A DNA stretch of 64,000 nt, taken from assembly GCF_014905555.1 (NCBI RefSeq), contig NZ_BNGS01000003.1:897430-961429 (forward strand), in the 5' to 3' direction. The stretch is from Streptomyces sp. Y2F8-2 (GTDB lineage: Bacteria; Actinomycetota; Actinomycetes; Streptomycetales; Streptomycetaceae). How positions within the stretch are numbered: position 1 is the first letter of the stretch; each line of letters begins with the position of its first letter. Under the pieces are notes generated by a model. That model was not told where the DNA came from. It was given only the letters and a program-made list of their open reading frames with translations, and did no database searches. Both the position numbers and the translations under genes were made by a program. Below, piece after piece: positions 47,053-54,205 of this stretch.

Positions 47053-47760
47053 TTAGCCAACGCCCACCCCAGCGGAACGAATACGGCGAGACCTCCACCA
47101 AAGCCAGACCGTGTGGCCCACCAGAGCGACCGCAACGGCAACAGCCGTGAACCGAACGGTGGTCCAGGTACCCAGAACAACCTGACTCGGCCCCCGCGAC
47201 TCCGTCTCCAGGCGCATGGAAGTCTCATAAAAAGCCACCAGGGGAACAAGCAGCCGGAAGAAGAGGCCGCCGATGCCCGGCACCTGTGCGAGGTTCCCCA
47301 GGAGCCCAAGGGGTGCTCCGAAAAAGAATGCCAGCACACCCCAGAGGGCAATTCCGGATGATCCCGCACCTGAGGAATCCAGCCCACCCAGGGACGCGAG
47401 GTATCCCTTAGTCAGGTAGTAGGTGACGACACCGATAGTCAGCCCCAGAGGCGCGAGAACAACCGATTCGATTTTGGACCGGCGGAAATAACCCACCAGA
47501 AAAGCGTAACAGGCCCACGGCCACCCACCGGTGAAAACGGCGCCCACGGCCGCACCTGGACGGCCGCCCCAATGCTCGGCAGTAGGCCCCATCAGGCCAA
47601 GCGACAAGCCAAGCCCGAGTGGCACCACAAGCGACGCGGCCCGAGCACCCCGAAAGTCCACTCTCTCCCCTTCCGGCCCTAATGCGGCAACACTCCGGAC
47701 CCGTGTGGGCCCGGAGTAATGATCCAATCGAGGGAGATCAGCCCTCATCGCGGTGGACAC
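47053..47760 (-). CDS. Multi-pass membrane protein paired with the bacteriocin gene (possible immunity or export protein)
   Basis: 235 residues with about six hydrophobic segments (SLVVPLGLGLSLGLMG, then TGGWPWACYAFLVGYF, VVLAPLGLTIGVVTYYL, ALWGVLAFFFGAPLGLLG, LFFRLLVPLVAF and TAVAVAVALVGHTVWLWW). The GTG start lies two bases after the bacteriocin stop codon, which supports that start and indicates coupled translation. It is not the usual ABC transporter that follows lactococcin 972 genes. It carries no ATPase motif. An immunity or secretion role is inferred from position only. Confidence 0.65.
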   Translation of the reverse strand: MSTAMRADLPRLDHYSGPTRVRSVAALGPEGERVDFRGARAASLVVPLGLGLSLGLMGPTAEHWGGRPGAAVGAVFTGGWPWACYAFLVGYFRRSKIESVVLAPLGLTIGVVTYYLTKGYLASLGGLDSSGAGSSGIALWGVLAFFFGAPLGLLGNLAQVPGIGGLFFRLLVPLVAFYETSMRLETESRGPSQVVLGTWTTVRFTAVAVAVALVGHTVWLWWRSRRIRSAGVGVG

Positions 47761-47762
47761 AT

Positions 47763-48260
47763 TTACGCATTATCGTAATAGGCGTAGCAGGTGTATGCCG
47801 CATCTTGTGTCGAGTTGGCGTAGGAGGTCTCCCCCTTCGCCACCCAGCCACTTGAATGGTCGACGTTCTGGACCCTGACCGTTGACTTGTGCTTCACGTC
47901 CGCGATGTAGTTCGAGTAGCACTTCTTCCCGGCCGACACCAGATCGTACCCATAGCACCACTTGCCATGAGTCAAATTCTCGCAGGTATTCCCTTGCAGT
48001 TGAGCGGTCGAATCTTTGATTTCTAGCTTTACCACACCCCACTCGGAGGGGTTACCCAGCTCAGCGGGCGGCTTCACTCCGTCACCGCGCTTGTGGATGA
48101 CGGGCCGCCCGGCCGTGAGGCCGTCGGTGGCTTCAATCCCGGCGTTACCGGTCGCTGTGTCACTCTGAGGACTGTACGCGGCTGCCGGGGTGGCAAAGCT
48201 GCAAACCGCGAGCGCGGCACTCACGAAGCCGAAAATTATCGATCTTCCGAACTTTTTCAC
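47763..48260 (-). CDS. Lactococcin 972-family bacteriocin-like secreted protein
   Basis: 165 residues, GTG start after GAGGGGA. A clear signal peptide ends AAAYS near residue 29. After a variable spacer the C-terminal domain shows the lactococcin 972 pattern: G-x-W-x-Y-G (GKWCYGY), CYSNYIADVKHKSTVRV, GWVAKGETSYA, and the closing CYAYYDNA. Lactococcin 972 inhibits septum formation by binding lipid II. This member has four Cys in the mature domain (TCEN, KWCY, KKCY, YTCY), whereas the prototype has none, so two disulfides are possible. The long spacer between signal and domain is also unusual. Its own promoter is at 48301-48329. Confidence 0.72.
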   Translation of the reverse strand: MKKFGRSIIFGFVSAALAVCSFATPAAAYSPQSDTATGNAGIEATDGLTAGRPVIHKRGDGVKPPAELGNPSEWGVVKLEIKDSTAQLQGNTCENLTHGKWCYGYDLVSAGKKCYSNYIADVKHKSTVRVQNVDHSSGWVAKGETSYANSTQDAAYTCYAYYDNA

Positions 48261-48300
48261 GATGTCCCCTCTTTGTCCCCCCGTTGGGGGTTTCGGGAGG

Positions 48301-48329
48301 ATCCTCTATGAAGGCGCGGTGGCGGTCAA
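48301..48329 (-). promoter_or_regulatory. Promoter of the bacteriocin gene
   Basis: On the minus strand TTGACC (48329-48324) lies 17 bp before GAGGAT (48306-48301), a Streptomyces major-sigma-type promoter. The leader then contains a CCCCC/GGGGG hairpin (48277-48290) before the ribosome site. The surrounding DNA is clearly less GC-rich than the flanks. Confidence 0.6.
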
Positions 48330-48483
48330 TCACATTAAAACGTCGCGAAAACTATTTTCGCTGATTCGCTGATTCGCTGACCCGGCTGGGAGCGCATCGC
48401 GCACTTTTTCGCCCGAATTCAGCGAACTGACCTAACCCTTCTCCCTCCGGTGGGCGCTGTGACAGATGGCTTGATCTTGCGCC

Positions 48484-48703
48484 CACCCAGCCTCGATGCG
48501 CGACGCGACCGTGGGTGACTGCGTTGGCCGTCGGCTCCGCAACGATCTGACCCGGTGTCACCAGGGGGAGTCCCCGGCTGCGGAGTTGCTCGGTCGCGAG
48601 AAGGCGGGCGAGGCGGGCACCGCGCCGGGTGGACGAGAAGAATGCGCTGAAGTCCCGGATAGGGCAGCCGAGTCGGGCAGGGGCTGGCGATTTCCTGATT
48701 CAC
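48484..48703 (-). pseudogene. 5' part of an ATP-binding (HATPase_c_2, anti-sigma-like) regulator gene, copy B
   Basis: From a GTG at 48703 the minus strand reads NQEIASPCPTRLPYPG, then shifts frame and continues FFSSTRRGARLARLLATEQL and on to IVAEPTANAVTHGRVAHRGW, which is the N-box region of the ATPase fold (normally AELAANAVTHG). Sequence then decays. These genes usually sit divergent from an XRE/DUF397 pair, and the broken XRE gene at 48859 is in exactly that position. Confidence 0.72.
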
Positions 48704-48858
48704 ATCACTCGGAGCTGCCGCACCTGCTTACTGCGAACAGTGACGAAGACGTTGCGTACGGTGACTGTCCGGAGATTGTACGGTGGTGTCCGGGCTGTCG
48801 GGACGGGGCGTAGGGGTACGGGCTCGGCGGTACGACGCGGTACGACGGAGGGGCGCGG

Positions 48859-49182
48859 GTGTCGGTGGACGGCGAGGCGGTTCGGCTCAAGGGGGAGGCG
48901 GAGGAGCCGGGGTGGGAGGTGGACCCCGACGATGAGTGGGGCGTGGCTGTCATCACCACCGTGGGGCGGCAGTTGAAGCTGCGGCGGGAGGCCGTGGGGA
49001 TGCGGGCCGCGGAGTTTCGGGGCGGCGGTCGGGTACGGCGAGGACCTTGTCTACAAGATCGAGGGCGGAAGCGGATCCCACGGCAGGAGTACCTCGACAA
49101 GGACGACGAGGTGTTGGGTGCGGGCGGGCTCCTTGCGGCGTCCTGGGAGGACGTGAAGAAGGCCGTGCCGGCCGGTGACTAA
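48859..49182 (+). pseudogene. XRE/DUF5753-type regulator fragment with two compensating frameshifts
   Basis: The 107-codon frame starts normally (WGVAVITTVGRQLKLRREAVGMRAAEF). It runs out of frame for about 17 codons and returns at KRIPRQEYLDKDDEVLGAGG, then ends at DVKKA. In the out-of-frame stretch another frame reads GAAVGYGEDLVYKIEGG, the expected recognition-helix sequence. One base inserted near 49019 and one lost near 49070 explain this. The DNA-binding helix is therefore scrambled, and the ligand domain after DVKKA is missing. Confidence 0.8.
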
Positions 49183-49871
49183 CGCCCCCGTTCCGCCGCC
49201 GTCACCCACCGGTACACCAACTCCGGCCGCCCCACCTGCCCGTACAACGGGCTCCGCCCCGCCCGACCCGCGTCCACCAGGTGCTCCAGATACCGCCGGG
49301 CCGTGATCCGCGAGATCCCCACCGCTTCGGCGACCCCCGCCGCCGTGAGCCCCTCCTCCGCGTCCCGCAGCACCCCCGTCACGCGCTCCAGTGTCGGCGC
49401 GCTGAGCCCCTTGGGCAGCGCCGCCGGGCCCGGGGCCCGCAGGGTGGCCAGGGCGCGGTCGACCTCGTCCTGGCCGCTCGCCTCGCCCACCGCCTCGCGG
49501 AACTCCGCGTAGCGCACCAGCCGGTCCCGCAGCGTCGCGAACGTGAACGGCTTCAGCACGTACTGCACGACCCCCAGGGAGACGCCCTCCCGCACCACCG
49601 CGAGGTCCCGCGCCGAAGTCACCGCGATGACGTCCGCGTGGTAGCCGGCCGCCCGCAGGGAGCGCGCCAGTTGCAGACCGTGCACGTCGGGCAGGTGCAG
49701 GTCCAGCAGGAGGAGGTCCACCCGCGTGCGCTCCAGGGCGCGGCGCGCCTCCGCTCCCGTGGCCGCCTTGCCGACCGCCGTGAAGCCCGGGACCCGGCCC
49801 ACGTACATCACGTGCGCGTCGGCGGCGACCGGATCGTCCTCCACGACCAGAACGCGGATGGGCTCGGTCAT
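49179..49871 (-). CDS. CitB/DcuR-type response regulator
   Basis: 230 residues. The receiver domain has EDD at 11-13, phosphoacceptor Asp57 in LLLLDLHLPDVHG and Lys in YVLKPFTF. The C-terminal HTH (LTAAGVAEAVGISRITARRYLEHL) is of the CitB/DcuR class rather than LuxR or OmpR. The ATG follows GGAGG. It is coupled to the upstream kinase through a duplicated junction and should act at the phased repeats upstream of dctA. Its stop codon overlaps that of the convergent XRE remnant. Confidence 0.93.
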   Translation of the reverse strand: MTEPIRVLVVEDDPVAADAHVMYVGRVPGFTAVGKAATGAEARRALERTRVDLLLLDLHLPDVHGLQLARSLRAAGYHADVIAVTSARDLAVVREGVSLGVVQYVLKPFTFATLRDRLVRYAEFREAVGEASGQDEVDRALATLRAPGPAALPKGLSAPTLERVTGVLRDAEEGLTAAGVAEAVGISRITARRYLEHLVDAGRAGRSPLYGQVGRPELVYRWVTAAERGR

Positions 49872-49925
49872 GCGTCACCTCCGGACGCGGGCGCGGTGCG
49901 GGTGCGTCTCATGCGTCACCTCCGG
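49868..49925. repeat. Tandem duplication at the kinase-regulator junction
   Basis: A 17-bp block TCATGCGTCACCTCCGG occurs at 49868-49884 and 49909-49925. Each copy contains, on the minus strand, a ribosome site GGAGG, a TGA in one frame and an ATG in another. The kinase ends in the second copy and the regulator starts in the first. A 41-bp duplication has turned an original ATGA overlap into a 37-bp gap. Confidence 0.85.
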
Positions 49926-51576
49926 GCAGGGCGGTCTCGGCGGCCGGTGACGTCCGCGGAGCCGCAATGGCCGCCCCCACGGTAGGCAACGGCACCCGGG
50001 CCTCGAACTCCGCCCCGCCTCCGGGCCCCTCGGACACCGTGAGAGTCCCGTCGTGGCGGCGTACCGTCTGGCGGACCAGGGCGAGGCCCAGGCCGCGGCC
50101 GCCCGGAGCGGTGGCGGGCTTCGTCGACCAGCCGCGTTCGAACACCGCCTCCGCGTGCGCGGGGTCCACCCCGTCCCCGGTGTCCGACACCCGCAGGACC
50201 AGCTCCGGGCCCTCCGTGTACGCGGTCACCGTCACCCGGGCGCCCACCGAGCCCTGGGCCGCGTCCACCGCGTTGTCGATCAGGTTGCCGAGGATCGTCA
50301 CCAGGTCCCGGGAGGGGAGGGAGGGCGGCAGCAGACCGTCGTCGATGCTGCTGTCCTCCGACACCACCAGCTCCACGCCCCGCTCGTTCGCCTGCGCCGC
50401 CTTGCCGAGCAGCAGTGCCGCCAGCACCGGCTCGTTGACCGCTGCGACCACCTGGTCGGTGAGGGCCTGCGCCAGTTCCAGCTCGGCCGTGGCGAAGTCC
50501 ACCGCCTCCTCCGCGCGGCCCAGCTCGATCAGCGAGACCACCGTGTGCAGCCGGTTCGCCGCCTCGTGCGCCTGGGAGCGCAGCGCCTGGGTGAAGCCGC
50601 GCTCCGAGTTCAGCTCGCCCGTCAGCGCCTGCAGCTCGGTCACGTCGCGCAGGGTGACGACGGTGCCCCGGCGCTCGCCGCCGGAGACCGGGGAGGTGTT
50701 CACCACCAGGACCCGGGTCGCCGTCAGATGCACCTCGTCGACCCGGGGCTCGGAGGACAGCAGCGCGCCCGTCAGCGGGGCCGGCAGTCCGAGCTCCGCC
50801 ACCGAGCGGCCCACCACCTCGCCGCTCACCCCGAGCAGCTCCCGGCCGCCGTCGTTGATCAGCGCCACCCGGAACTGGCCGTCCAGCATGAGCAGGCCCT
50901 CGCGCACGGCGTGCAGGGCGGCCTGGTGGTAGTCGTGCATACGGCTCAGCTCGGTGGCGTTCATGCCGTGGGTGGAGCGGCGCAGCCGGGCGTTGATCAC
51001 GTAGGTGCCGATGCCGCCCAGGAACAGCGCGCCGACCGCGACGCCGGCCATGGCGGTCACCTGGTCCTGGACCCGGGCCGTGACCGTCTCGATCTTGATG
51101 CCCGCGCTCACCAGGCCGACGATGCGGCCGCCGTCCCAGATGGGAGTGACCGCGCGCTCGGACGGGCCCAGCGTGCCGGTGTACTTCTCGGTGAAGGTCT
51201 CGCCCTTCAGCGCGCGCTCGATATGGCCGCGGAAGTGCTCGCCGATGCGCTGGGGGTTGGGGTGGGTCCAGCGGATGCCCTGGGGGTTCATGATCGTGAC
51301 GAAGTCCACGCCCGTGTGCCGCTGCACCTGGAGCGCGTAGGGCTGGAGCGACTTCGTCGGGTCGGCGGTGCGGATCGCCGCCCGGACCGACGGGGAGTCC
51401 GCGACCGAGCGGGCCACCGCCGTCGCCTGCCGGTCGGCCGCCTGGCGGGCCTGGCTGTGGTCGCTGACGTAGGTGAAGAGCGCGTACCCGGCGACGAGCA
51501 CCGCGATCAGCACGGCCTGCATGGCGAACAGCTGACCTGCGAGGCTGCGGGGTCTCGGTATGTGGGGCACACGCAT
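49909..51576 (-). CDS. CitA/DcuS-type sensor histidine kinase for dicarboxylates
   Basis: 555 residues. A first membrane helix at about 13-38, an extracytoplasmic PAS/Cache domain (VDFVTIMNPQGIRWTHPNP, then the ligand-side ERAVTPIWDGGRIVGLVSAGI), a second helix at about 173-195, a cytoplasmic PAS (ALHAVREGLLMLDGQFRVALINDGG), then the kinase core with RSQAHEAANRLHTVVSLIELG and the ATPase motifs GNLIDNAVDAA and GGRGLGLALV. This is the standard citrate/C4-dicarboxylate sensor layout. The divergent gene is a C4-dicarboxylate transporter, which fits the proposed signal. Confidence 0.93.
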   Translation of the reverse strand: MRVPHIPRPRSLAGQLFAMQAVLIAVLVAGYALFTYVSDHSQARQAADRQATAVARSVADSPSVRAAIRTADPTKSLQPYALQVQRHTGVDFVTIMNPQGIRWTHPNPQRIGEHFRGHIERALKGETFTEKYTGTLGPSERAVTPIWDGGRIVGLVSAGIKIETVTARVQDQVTAMAGVAVGALFLGGIGTYVINARLRRSTHGMNATELSRMHDYHQAALHAVREGLLMLDGQFRVALINDGGRELLGVSGEVVGRSVAELGLPAPLTGALLSSEPRVDEVHLTATRVLVVNTSPVSGGERRGTVVTLRDVTELQALTGELNSERGFTQALRSQAHEAANRLHTVVSLIELGRAEEAVDFATAELELAQALTDQVVAAVNEPVLAALLLGKAAQANERGVELVVSEDSSIDDGLLPPSLPSRDLVTILGNLIDNAVDAAQGSVGARVTVTAYTEGPELVLRVSDTGDGVDPAHAEAVFERGWSTKPATAPGGRGLGLALVRQTVRRHDGTLTVSEGPGGGAEFEARVPLPTVGAAIAAPRTSPAAETALPGGDA

Positions 51577-51698
51577 GGGTTCAGTCTGCCTCGCCGTTCC
51601 CGCTCCCCGTATAAGCGAGAACTAAATGAACGGAAGGGTGACCGCCCTCACACGGGCGGGAGATAGTCACCGCATCCCCCGGGGAGCGTGCGCCGCCT

Positions 51699-51810
51699 CC
51701 CGGACCCCGGGAGTACACGCCCCGGATCACGGGAGTACACCCCCCGGAATCCTGGGAGTACACCTCCCGGAATCCTGGGAGTACACCTCCCGGAACCCGG
51801 GAGTACGCCT
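51699..51810. promoter_or_regulatory. Five phased 22-23-bp repeats between the kinase and dctA
   Basis: The unit CCCGGAATCCTGGGAGTACA (first 20 bases of about 23) recurs with CCCGG starting at 51699, 51721, 51743, 51766 and 51789. The invariant core is GGGAGTACAC (the last copy has GTACGC). Spacing of 22-23 bp puts the copies near two helical turns apart, on about the same DNA face, so a row of dimers could bind cooperatively. The array ends about 65 bp before the dctA GTG and lies about 120 bp from the kinase start. Likely binding sites for the CitB-type regulator. Confidence 0.85.
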
Positions 51811-51875
51811 CCCGCCATCCCCCGGACGTGAGCCGCACGCCGGATCAACCGACGTCGTCGTCGAGGAGGGCAGCC

Positions 51876-53267
51876 GTGGCCAGCACAGCCCGAACGGCAC
51901 CTGCCGCGCCCGCAGCCAAGCGGGACCGCACCCACTATCTGTACATCGCCGTGATCGTCGCGGTGGCGCTCGGCATCGCCGTGGGCCTGGCCGCCCCCGA
52001 TACCGCGGTCCAGCTCAAGCCTCTCGGCACGGGCTTCGTGAACCTGATCAAGATGATGATCTCGCCGATCATCTTCTGCACGATCGTGCTGGGCATCGGT
52101 TCGGTACGCAAGGCCGCCAAGGTCGGGGCCGTCGGCGGCATAGCCCTCGGCTACTTCCTGGTGATGTCCCTGGTGGCGCTCACCATCGGCCTGGTGGTGG
52201 GGAACGTCCTGCACCCGGGTGAGGGCCTGCACCTGACGAACGCGATCAAGCAGGCGGGCCACGCGCAGGTGTCGTCCGACGCTCTGCCGCCGGTCGACTT
52301 CGCGCTCTCGATCATCCCGAAGACGTTCGTCTCCGCCTTCACCGAGGGCCAGGTCCTGCAGACCCTGCTCGTCGCGCTCCTCGCCGGGTTCGCGCTGCAG
52401 GCGATGGGCCCGGTCGGCACTCCGGTGCTGCGCGGCATCGAGCACGTCCAGCGGCTCGTCTTCCGCATCCTCGCCATGGTGATGTGGGCCGCGCCGATCG
52501 GCGCCTTCGGTGCCATCGCCGCCGTCGTGGGCTCGTCCGGCCTGGCCGCGCTCAAGAGCCTCGCCGTGCTGATGCTCGGCTTCTACGTCACCTGCGTCCT
52601 GTTCGTCTTCGTGGTGCTCGGAGCGGTGCTGCGCATCGTCTCGGGCCTGAACATCTTCTCGCTGCTGAAGTACCTGGCCCGTGAGTTCCTGCTGATCCTG
52701 TCCACCTCCTCCTCCGAGTCCGCCCTGCCGCGGCTCATCGCGAAGATGGAGCACCTGGGCGTCAGCAAGCCGGTGGTCGGCATCACCGTCCCGACCGGCT
52801 ACTCCTTCAACCTCGACGGCACCATGATCTACATGACCATGGCGTCGCTCTACATCGCCGACGCGCTGGGCACGCCGATGTCCGTCGGCGAGCAGATCCC
52901 GCTGCTGCTCTTCCTCCTCGTCGCCTCCAAGGGCGCGGCGGGTGTCAGCGGCGCCGGCCTCGCCACGCTGGCCGGCGGTCTGCAGTCGCACAAGCCCGCG
53001 CTGGTCGACGGCGTCGGCCTGATCGTCGGCATCGACCGCTTCATGAGCGAGGCCCGTGCCCTGACGAACTTCGCGGGCAACGCCGTGGCCACCGTCCTGA
53101 TCGGCACCTGGACCAAGGAGATCGACAAGGAGCGGGTCCGGCAGGTGCTCGCCGGGCAGCTGCCCTTCGACGAGACCACGCTGCTGGACGAGGGCCACTC
53201 GGCGGTCCCGGCCGACGAGGCCGAGGTGGCCGGGCAGGACGGCGACAAGGAGCTGGCCAAGGCGTAG
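51876..53267 (+). CDS. dctA: C4-dicarboxylate/cation symporter
   Basis: 463-residue DAACS-family transporter that takes up succinate, fumarate and malate with protons or sodium. Helices run from YLYIAVIVAVALGIAVG to the re-entrant loop. The signature region STSSSESALPRL, the VPTGYSFNLDGTMIY segment and GAAGVSGAG are all present. GTG at 51876 follows GAGGAGGG. The C-terminal 35 residues are acidic and cytoplasmic. Controlled in all probability by the divergent two-component system through the repeat array in its promoter. Confidence 0.95.
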   Translation: MASTARTAPAAPAAKRDRTHYLYIAVIVAVALGIAVGLAAPDTAVQLKPLGTGFVNLIKMMISPIIFCTIVLGIGSVRKAAKVGAVGGIALGYFLVMSLVALTIGLVVGNVLHPGEGLHLTNAIKQAGHAQVSSDALPPVDFALSIIPKTFVSAFTEGQVLQTLLVALLAGFALQAMGPVGTPVLRGIEHVQRLVFRILAMVMWAAPIGAFGAIAAVVGSSGLAALKSLAVLMLGFYVTCVLFVFVVLGAVLRIVSGLNIFSLLKYLAREFLLILSTSSSESALPRLIAKMEHLGVSKPVVGITVPTGYSFNLDGTMIYMTMASLYIADALGTPMSVGEQIPLLLFLLVASKGAAGVSGAGLATLAGGLQSHKPALVDGVGLIVGIDRFMSEARALTNFAGNAVATVLIGTWTKEIDKERVRQVLAGQLPFDETTLLDEGHSAVPADEAEVAGQDGDKELAKA

Positions 53268-53307
53268 GCGCTGCGCCGGTGGGGCGGTCCGGCACCTGCG
53301 GGCCGTC

Positions 53308-53350
53308 CGTGGCTGGTCGCGCACCTTCCCCGCGCCCCTTGAGGGGCGCC
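53308..53350. repeat. Dispersed GC-rich repeat with hairpin after dctA
   Basis: Read on the minus strand it matches the block at 27241-27306: arms GCGCCCC/GGGGCGC around TTGA (53332-53349) and GCGCGACCAGCCAC nearby. Such intergenic elements recur across Streptomyces chromosomes. Confidence 0.65.
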
Positions 53351-53357
53351 ACTCACC

Positions 53358-53403
53358 CCGAGCGGTCGAGCCTCCCCCCGTGGGCTCGGCCGCTCGGCCT
53401 TTT
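53358..53403 (+). terminator. Strong terminator after dctA
   Basis: CCGAGCGGTCGAGCC (53358-53372) pairs with 53383-53397 with a single G-T wobble pair, around a ten-base loop, followed by CCTTTT. It lies between convergent dctA and the TetR gene. Confidence 0.92.
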
Positions 53404-53421
53404 CCGTTTCCAGGGCGGGCT

Positions 53422-54030
53422 TCAGCCGCTGAGCTTCGCCACCAACTCGCCGGCCCGCTCAGCGGGCACCCCTGCCGCGGTCAGCAGCGTGACCGCGGCG
53501 GAGCCGCCCGCCTCCCGCGCCGCCAGCAGGCCGTCGTTCACCGCCTCCATCAGTGCGAACAGCATCTGCTCGTGCACATACGCCAGCGCCTGCGGCGGCA
53601 GCGGCGATGCGAAGACGCCCTGCTCCAGACCGCGCGCCAGGATCTCCGCACACGCCTTGCGGACCGGTGCCAGCCGGTCGCGGATGCCCTGCACGGTGAC
53701 GCTGCGCTGGGCGAGCGCCACCAGGATCCGGTAGCGGTCGGCGACCTCCCACACCGCGAGAGCGGAGCGGGCCAGCGCCTCGGCCGGGTCCGTGACGCCC
53801 TCGCGGCCCGCCGCGTGCGCCGCCGCCACCGCCTCGACCGCGCCGTCGACGAGGGTGCTGATCAGCGCCTCACGGCTCGGAAAGTGCCCGTACACCGTGC
53901 GCCGTACGACGCCCGCGGCCCGGGCGATCTGATCCATGGACGCGTCCGGGTCGCGCAGCAGCTCGGCCAGCGCGACATCCAGGATGCGGCGGCGGTTTAC
54001 ATCGGCCCGGCTGGCGTTACCCGTGGTCAT
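53422..54030 (-). CDS. TetR-family repressor of the adjacent efflux pump
   Basis: About 202 residues. HTH ASMDQIARAAGVVRRTVYGHFPSREALI is typical TetR. The C-terminal domain is all helix with LARSALAVWEVADRYRILVALAQRSV. ATG at 54030 is chosen; ATG three codons upstream is possible, and neither has a clear ribosome site. It is divergent from an EmrB/QacA-type pump gene, and three near-identical palindromes lie in the 175 bp between them. Confidence 0.92.
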   Translation of the reverse strand: MTTGNASRADVNRRRILDVALAELLRDPDASMDQIARAAGVVRRTVYGHFPSREALISTLVDGAVEAVAAAHAAGREGVTDPAEALARSALAVWEVADRYRILVALAQRSVTVQGIRDRLAPVRKACAEILARGLEQGVFASPLPPQALAYVHEQMLFALMEAVNDGLLAAREAGGSAAVTLLTAAGVPAERAGELVAKLSG

Positions 54031-54095
54031 GGCTGCCATTGTGCACGGCCCCGCGTGGTGTCCGTACGCCTCCACAGGGCCTCCACCTCCTCCAT

Positions 54096-54158
54096 TTGCA
54101 CACCGCTGTGCAATGCCGTACCTTGCACAGTGTTGTGCAGTTGCACGGTGATGTGCAA
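54096..54158. promoter_or_regulatory. Three TetR operators in the pump-repressor intergenic region
   Basis: The palindrome TTGCACA-N4-TGTGCAA occurs at 54096-54113 (perfect), 54123-54140 (one change, last base) and 54141-54158 (one change in the left arm). The last two abut directly. Single half-sites TGTGCA also occur near 54040 and 54164. Binding here would cover both divergent promoters, giving autoregulation and pump repression. Confidence 0.9.
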
Positions 54159-54205
54159 GTCGCTGTGCACGTCATGGGCGATGGAGGAGAGGAAGGCCCG
54201 CACTC

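Noticed and set aside
46562..49182. Integrated plasmid or prophage
   Set aside because: No integrase, attachment-site duplication flanked by tRNA, replication or phage structural gene is present; only a small cassette and pseudogenes.
51699..51810. CRISPR-like array
   Set aside because: The repeats are contiguous with no spacers, only five units, and sit in a promoter; no cas gene is in the window.
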